DNA from: an uncultured Lachnospiraceae bacterium
Lineage (GTDB): Bacteria > Bacillota > Clostridia > Lachnospirales > Lachnospiraceae
Reading direction: 5' to 3'
Assembly (NCBI GenBank): GCA_902493385.1
Contig: CABUPO010000013.1
Span: 1 to 25,359, forward strand
DNA: 25,359 nucleotides
In this document: positions 22,841-25,359 of the stretch, one piece after another
Numbering within the stretch: position 1 is the first letter of the stretch
How the letters are laid out: the number at the start of each line of letters is the position of its first letter
Program-made: the position numbers and the translations under genes
The notes under the pieces: generated by a model
What the model was told of the DNA's origin: nothing
What the model saw: the letters and a program-made list of their open reading frames with translations, nothing else
Database searches by the model: none

Positions 22841-23797
22841 ATGAAATATATTAAAGAATACAGGGAGGGAGATTACTGTAAAGGCATATATCTGTGCCGT
22901 TCAAAGCAGGTTCTTACTGCGAAGACAGGAAAAACATATTATTCCCTTACGTTACAGGATAAAACAGGAACAGTAGACGCAAAGGTTTTTGATATTAACA
23001 GCGGCATTGATGAATTTGACGCTATGGATTATATAGATGTAACCGGACAGGTGTCAAGTTTTCAGGGCAATATTCAGTGGAAGCTTTCGCGTATAAGAAA
23101 ATGTGACAGCGATGAGTACAGCATTGACGATTATATGATGACTTCAAAATATAACAGGGAAGAAATGTATGCTGAGCTTATGAGCCTTATGTCATGCGTT
23201 AAAAATGAGTATCTTAGAAAGCTTATTGATATGTATTTTAAAGACGACGCATCATTTATTCAAAAATTCAAAAATCATTCTGCAGCAAAGAGCGTTCATC
23301 ATGGATTTATAGGCGGTCTTTTGCAGCATACGCTTTTTGTTGTCCGCATGTGCAGCTATTTGGGCGATAATTATAAAATTTTAGATAAGGAACTTCTTAT
23401 GACAGCCGCTTTATTTCATGATGTAGGAAAAATAAATGAGCTTGCACAGTTTCCGTCAAGTGATTATACCGACGAGGGACAGCTTCTTGGACATATTTTT
23501 ATTGGAGCAGAGATGCTTCGCGCTTCCATAAGGACTATACCGCTTTTCCCCGAAAAGCTTGCTGATGAACTTGTACATTGTATCCTTGCCCATCACGGAG
23601 AGCTTGAATTTGGTTCGCCTAAGAAGCCTGCGATTGCTGAAGCATTTGCGCTTAATATGGCAGATAATACGGATGCAAAGCTTCAGATATTTACAGAAGT
23701 ATTTGATTCGGCTGGCGAAAAAATGGAATGGCTTGGATTTAACAGAATGTTAGATTCTAATATCAGGCAGACATACGGCACCAGATTTAATAAATAA
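22841..23797 (+). CDS. yhaM: 3'-5' exoribonuclease YhaM family protein (OB fold plus HD domain)
   Basis: A 318-residue metal-dependent nuclease. In Bacillus YhaM degrades single-stranded RNA (and DNA) from the 3' end and takes part in mRNA turnover. The N-terminal OB fold covers about 10-95 (YYSLTLQDKTGTVDAKVFD). The HD phosphohydrolase domain (about 150-290) carries the metal-binding histidines in SVHHGFIGGLLQHT, the HD pair H193-D194 in ALFHDVGK, and later LAHHGELEFGSPKKP. Length matches the family. The ribosome site GGGAGGT is 10 nt before the ATG and touches the last copy of the 41-bp repeat, so repeat folding may influence translation. Confidence 0.94.
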   Translation: MKYIKEYREGDYCKGIYLCRSKQVLTAKTGKTYYSLTLQDKTGTVDAKVFDINSGIDEFDAMDYIDVTGQVSSFQGNIQWKLSRIRKCDSDEYSIDDYMMTSKYNREEMYAELMSLMSCVKNEYLRKLIDMYFKDDASFIQKFKNHSAAKSVHHGFIGGLLQHTLFVVRMCSYLGDNYKILDKELLMTAALFHDVGKINELAQFPSSDYTDEGQLLGHIFIGAEMLRASIRTIPLFPEKLADELVHCILAHHGELEFGSPKKPAIAEAFALNMADNTDAKLQIFTEVFDSAGEKMEWLGFNRMLDSNIRQTYGTRFNK

Positions 23798-23809
23798 CGG
23801 AGGTGCGGT

Positions 23810-25207
23810 ATGCCTTTTAAAAAGAATGACGAGATAGAATTGGCTATTGATGATTTGGGAGTATCGGGGGAAGGTATAGGTCATGTGGACGGCTATGCTG
23901 TATTTGTTAAATGCGCGATTCCAGGAGAGTATATTCGCGCACGGATAATGAAAGTAAAGAAAAATTACGCATACGCAAAGCTTGTAAGTATAATTAAGCC
24001 TTCGCGCGACAGAGTAAAACCGGAATGCGACCATGCCGGACGATGTGGAGGCTGCACGCTTATGCATATTTCTTATGAGCGCCAGCTTTTGTATAAGGAA
24101 GAAAAGGTAAAGAGCTGCCTTGTCAGAATCGGAGGCTTTGACAGTGATTATATTGACGCTGTTACCGAACCTATAATTGGTATGGATACGCCTTTTCATT
24201 ATCGTAATAAGGCGCAGTTTCCCGTGTCGTGTGATAAAAACGGGGGCGTAAAGATAGGGTTTTATGCGGAAAGGTCTCATAATATAATTGATACGGATAA
24301 TTGTGTCATTCAATCAGAGATATCTAATGATATAGTCAGAATAGTCCGCTCATGGATTAACCAGTATCATATTAATCCGTATAATGAATCGGAGCACACA
24401 GGCGACGTGCGCCACATAATAACACGTATTGGATACTATACAGGCCAGATTATGGTATGTCTTGTAACTACAGGAAAAAATGTTCCAAAGCTTAATGAGC
24501 TTGTAGATAATCTTAAAATAATTCCGAATATGACAAGCATTTGTCTTAACATTAATAACGAAAAAACGAACCGTATTATGGGTGATAAGGTTATTTCTCT
24601 GTACGGACCGGGGTATATTGAGGATATGATAGGCGATGTGCGTTTTCGTATATCTCCGCTTTCATTTTATCAGGTAAACCCGGTTCAGACCGAAAAGCTT
24701 TATGGTACTGCGCTTGAATACGCAGGGCTTTCGGAAAGTGAAACGGTATGGGACATGTACTGTGGAATAGGAACAATAAGCCTTTTTATTGCGAAGAAAG
24801 CGGGAAAGGTGCTTGGAGTTGAAATTGTGCCTGATGCAATAAATGATGCAAAAATTAATGCAGAAATTAACGGAGTGGATAATGTAACTTTTTTGTGCGG
24901 CGCAGCAGAGGACGTAGCGGAGTCAGTTACGCATAATGCTGAATTTTCGGGGCTTTGTTCTCCTTCTGTAGTTGTTGTGGACCCTCCGAGAAAGGGCTGT
25001 GACAAATCGCTTATTGATACTATCGTTAAGGTATCGCCAAAAAGAGTGGTTTACGTAAGCTGCGACCCGGCGACGCTGGCAAGAGATCTTGCATTTTTCA
25101 GGGAAGGCGGCTATGAGCTTAAGATGGTACGTGCATGCGATATGTTTGGAATGAGCGGGCATGTGGAGAGTGTGACGTTGTTGCAGAAGAGGGGGTACAG
25201 ATATTGA
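23810..25207 (+). CDS. rlmD: 23S rRNA (uracil-5)-methyltransferase, RlmD/RlmCD type
   Basis: Makes 5-methyluridine in 23S rRNA from S-adenosylmethionine. In Gram-positive bacteria one RlmCD enzyme can modify both U747 and U1939, so the exact sites here are uncertain. The 465-residue protein has an N-terminal TRAM domain (about 5-60). A 4Fe-4S cluster site is formed by C73, C79 and C82 with a probable fourth cysteine in DNCVIQ. The SAM-binding motif is MYCGIGTISLF, followed by DPPRKGC, and the catalytic nucleophile is C418 in YVSCDPATLARDL. GGAGGT lies just before the ATG. It follows yhaM by 12 nt. Confidence 0.95.
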   Translation: MPFKKNDEIELAIDDLGVSGEGIGHVDGYAVFVKCAIPGEYIRARIMKVKKNYAYAKLVSIIKPSRDRVKPECDHAGRCGGCTLMHISYERQLLYKEEKVKSCLVRIGGFDSDYIDAVTEPIIGMDTPFHYRNKAQFPVSCDKNGGVKIGFYAERSHNIIDTDNCVIQSEISNDIVRIVRSWINQYHINPYNESEHTGDVRHIITRIGYYTGQIMVCLVTTGKNVPKLNELVDNLKIIPNMTSICLNINNEKTNRIMGDKVISLYGPGYIEDMIGDVRFRISPLSFYQVNPVQTEKLYGTALEYAGLSESETVWDMYCGIGTISLFIAKKAGKVLGVEIVPDAINDAKINAEINGVDNVTFLCGAAEDVAESVTHNAEFSGLCSPSVVVVDPPRKGCDKSLIDTIVKVSPKRVVYVSCDPATLARDLAFFREGGYELKMVRACDMFGMSGHVESVTLLQKRGYRY

Positions 25208-25359
25208 ATGATTTTTCAAAGCAAATGGAAATGGTATTGTACAACTCAGAAGATGGAGATGTATCAGTAAATGCGTATATTAAGGATGAAAGCTTGTGGG
25301 TTACTCAAAAAGCAATGTCTGAGCTTTTTGGTGTAGATAAGTCCGGCATTAGCAGACAT
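25204..25359 (+). CDS. RhuM-family protein, 3' end cut by the window edge
   Basis: The first 52 codons of an open frame that runs off the window. It begins at TTG 25204 with the ribosome site GAGGGGG ending about 8-9 nt upstream; the TTG overlaps the rlmD stop (TTGA). A later ATG at 25225 has no ribosome site. The segment VLYNSEDGDVSVNAYIKDE, followed by SLWVTQKAMSELFGVDKSGISRH, matches the N-terminal signature of RhuM/virulence-RhuM proteins (ILY-x-TEDG ... ETVWLTQxQMAELF), which resembles a DNA-binding helix-turn-helix. RhuM proteins are often found on genomic islands and next to restriction systems; their function is not established. Confidence 0.72.
   Translation, partial: MNDFSKQMEMVLYNSEDGDVSVNAYIKDESLWVTQKAMSELFGVDKSGISRH

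Overview
This window looks like core chromosome of a low-GC, spore-forming member of the Clostridia, most likely a Lachnospiraceae bacterium. Four things suggest this: the codon use (many ATA, AGA and GGA codons), strong AGGAGG-type ribosome binding sites, the SipL spore-coat morphogenesis protein, and Firmicute families such as YhaM, MutS2 and a VanW/G5 wall protein. The genus cannot be fixed from the sequence alone.

Layout. 1-464: the end of a tRNA operon (Thr, Tyr, initiator Met, Phe, Lys) closed by an intrinsic terminator. 559-4169: metG, tatD and rsmA, closely packed translation and rRNA-maturation genes. 4258-7492: a small alarmone synthetase, an S1-domain RNA-binding protein, a Nudix hydrolase and a PlsC-type acyltransferase. 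7547-10022: a PrcB-like lipoprotein, sipL and a helical-bundle protein, ending in a strong terminator. 10211-10312: an isolated 33-codon membrane peptide gene between two terminators. 10380-16673: galactokinase, endonuclease III, a second 33-codon membrane peptide, a VanW/G5 protein, a stand-alone AIR-synthase C-terminal domain, an Lrp/AsnC regulator, an aminotransferase and trmL. 16644-21152 (minus strand): mutS2, an OmpR-type response regulator and its histidine kinase, probably one operon read from a clear promoter at 21181-21209. 21315-25359 (plus strand): an HtrA-like protein with a degraded catalytic triad, a 278-bp non-coding stretch full of hairpins with a 41-bp tandem repeat, yhaM, rlmD, and the first 52 codons of a RhuM-family gene cut by the window edge.

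Most genes are housekeeping: tRNA charging, rRNA and tRNA methylation, alarmone synthesis, DNA repair and RNA turnover. I found no complete novel multi-gene system. The parts most worth a second look are the hairpin/tandem-repeat array just upstream of the exoribonuclease gene yhaM, the HtrA-like pseudoprotease, the two 33-residue membrane peptides, the stand-alone AIRS_C protein, the hairpin that overlaps the ribosome binding site of the PrcB-like lipoprotein gene, and the RhuM-type gene fused by start/stop overlap to rlmD.
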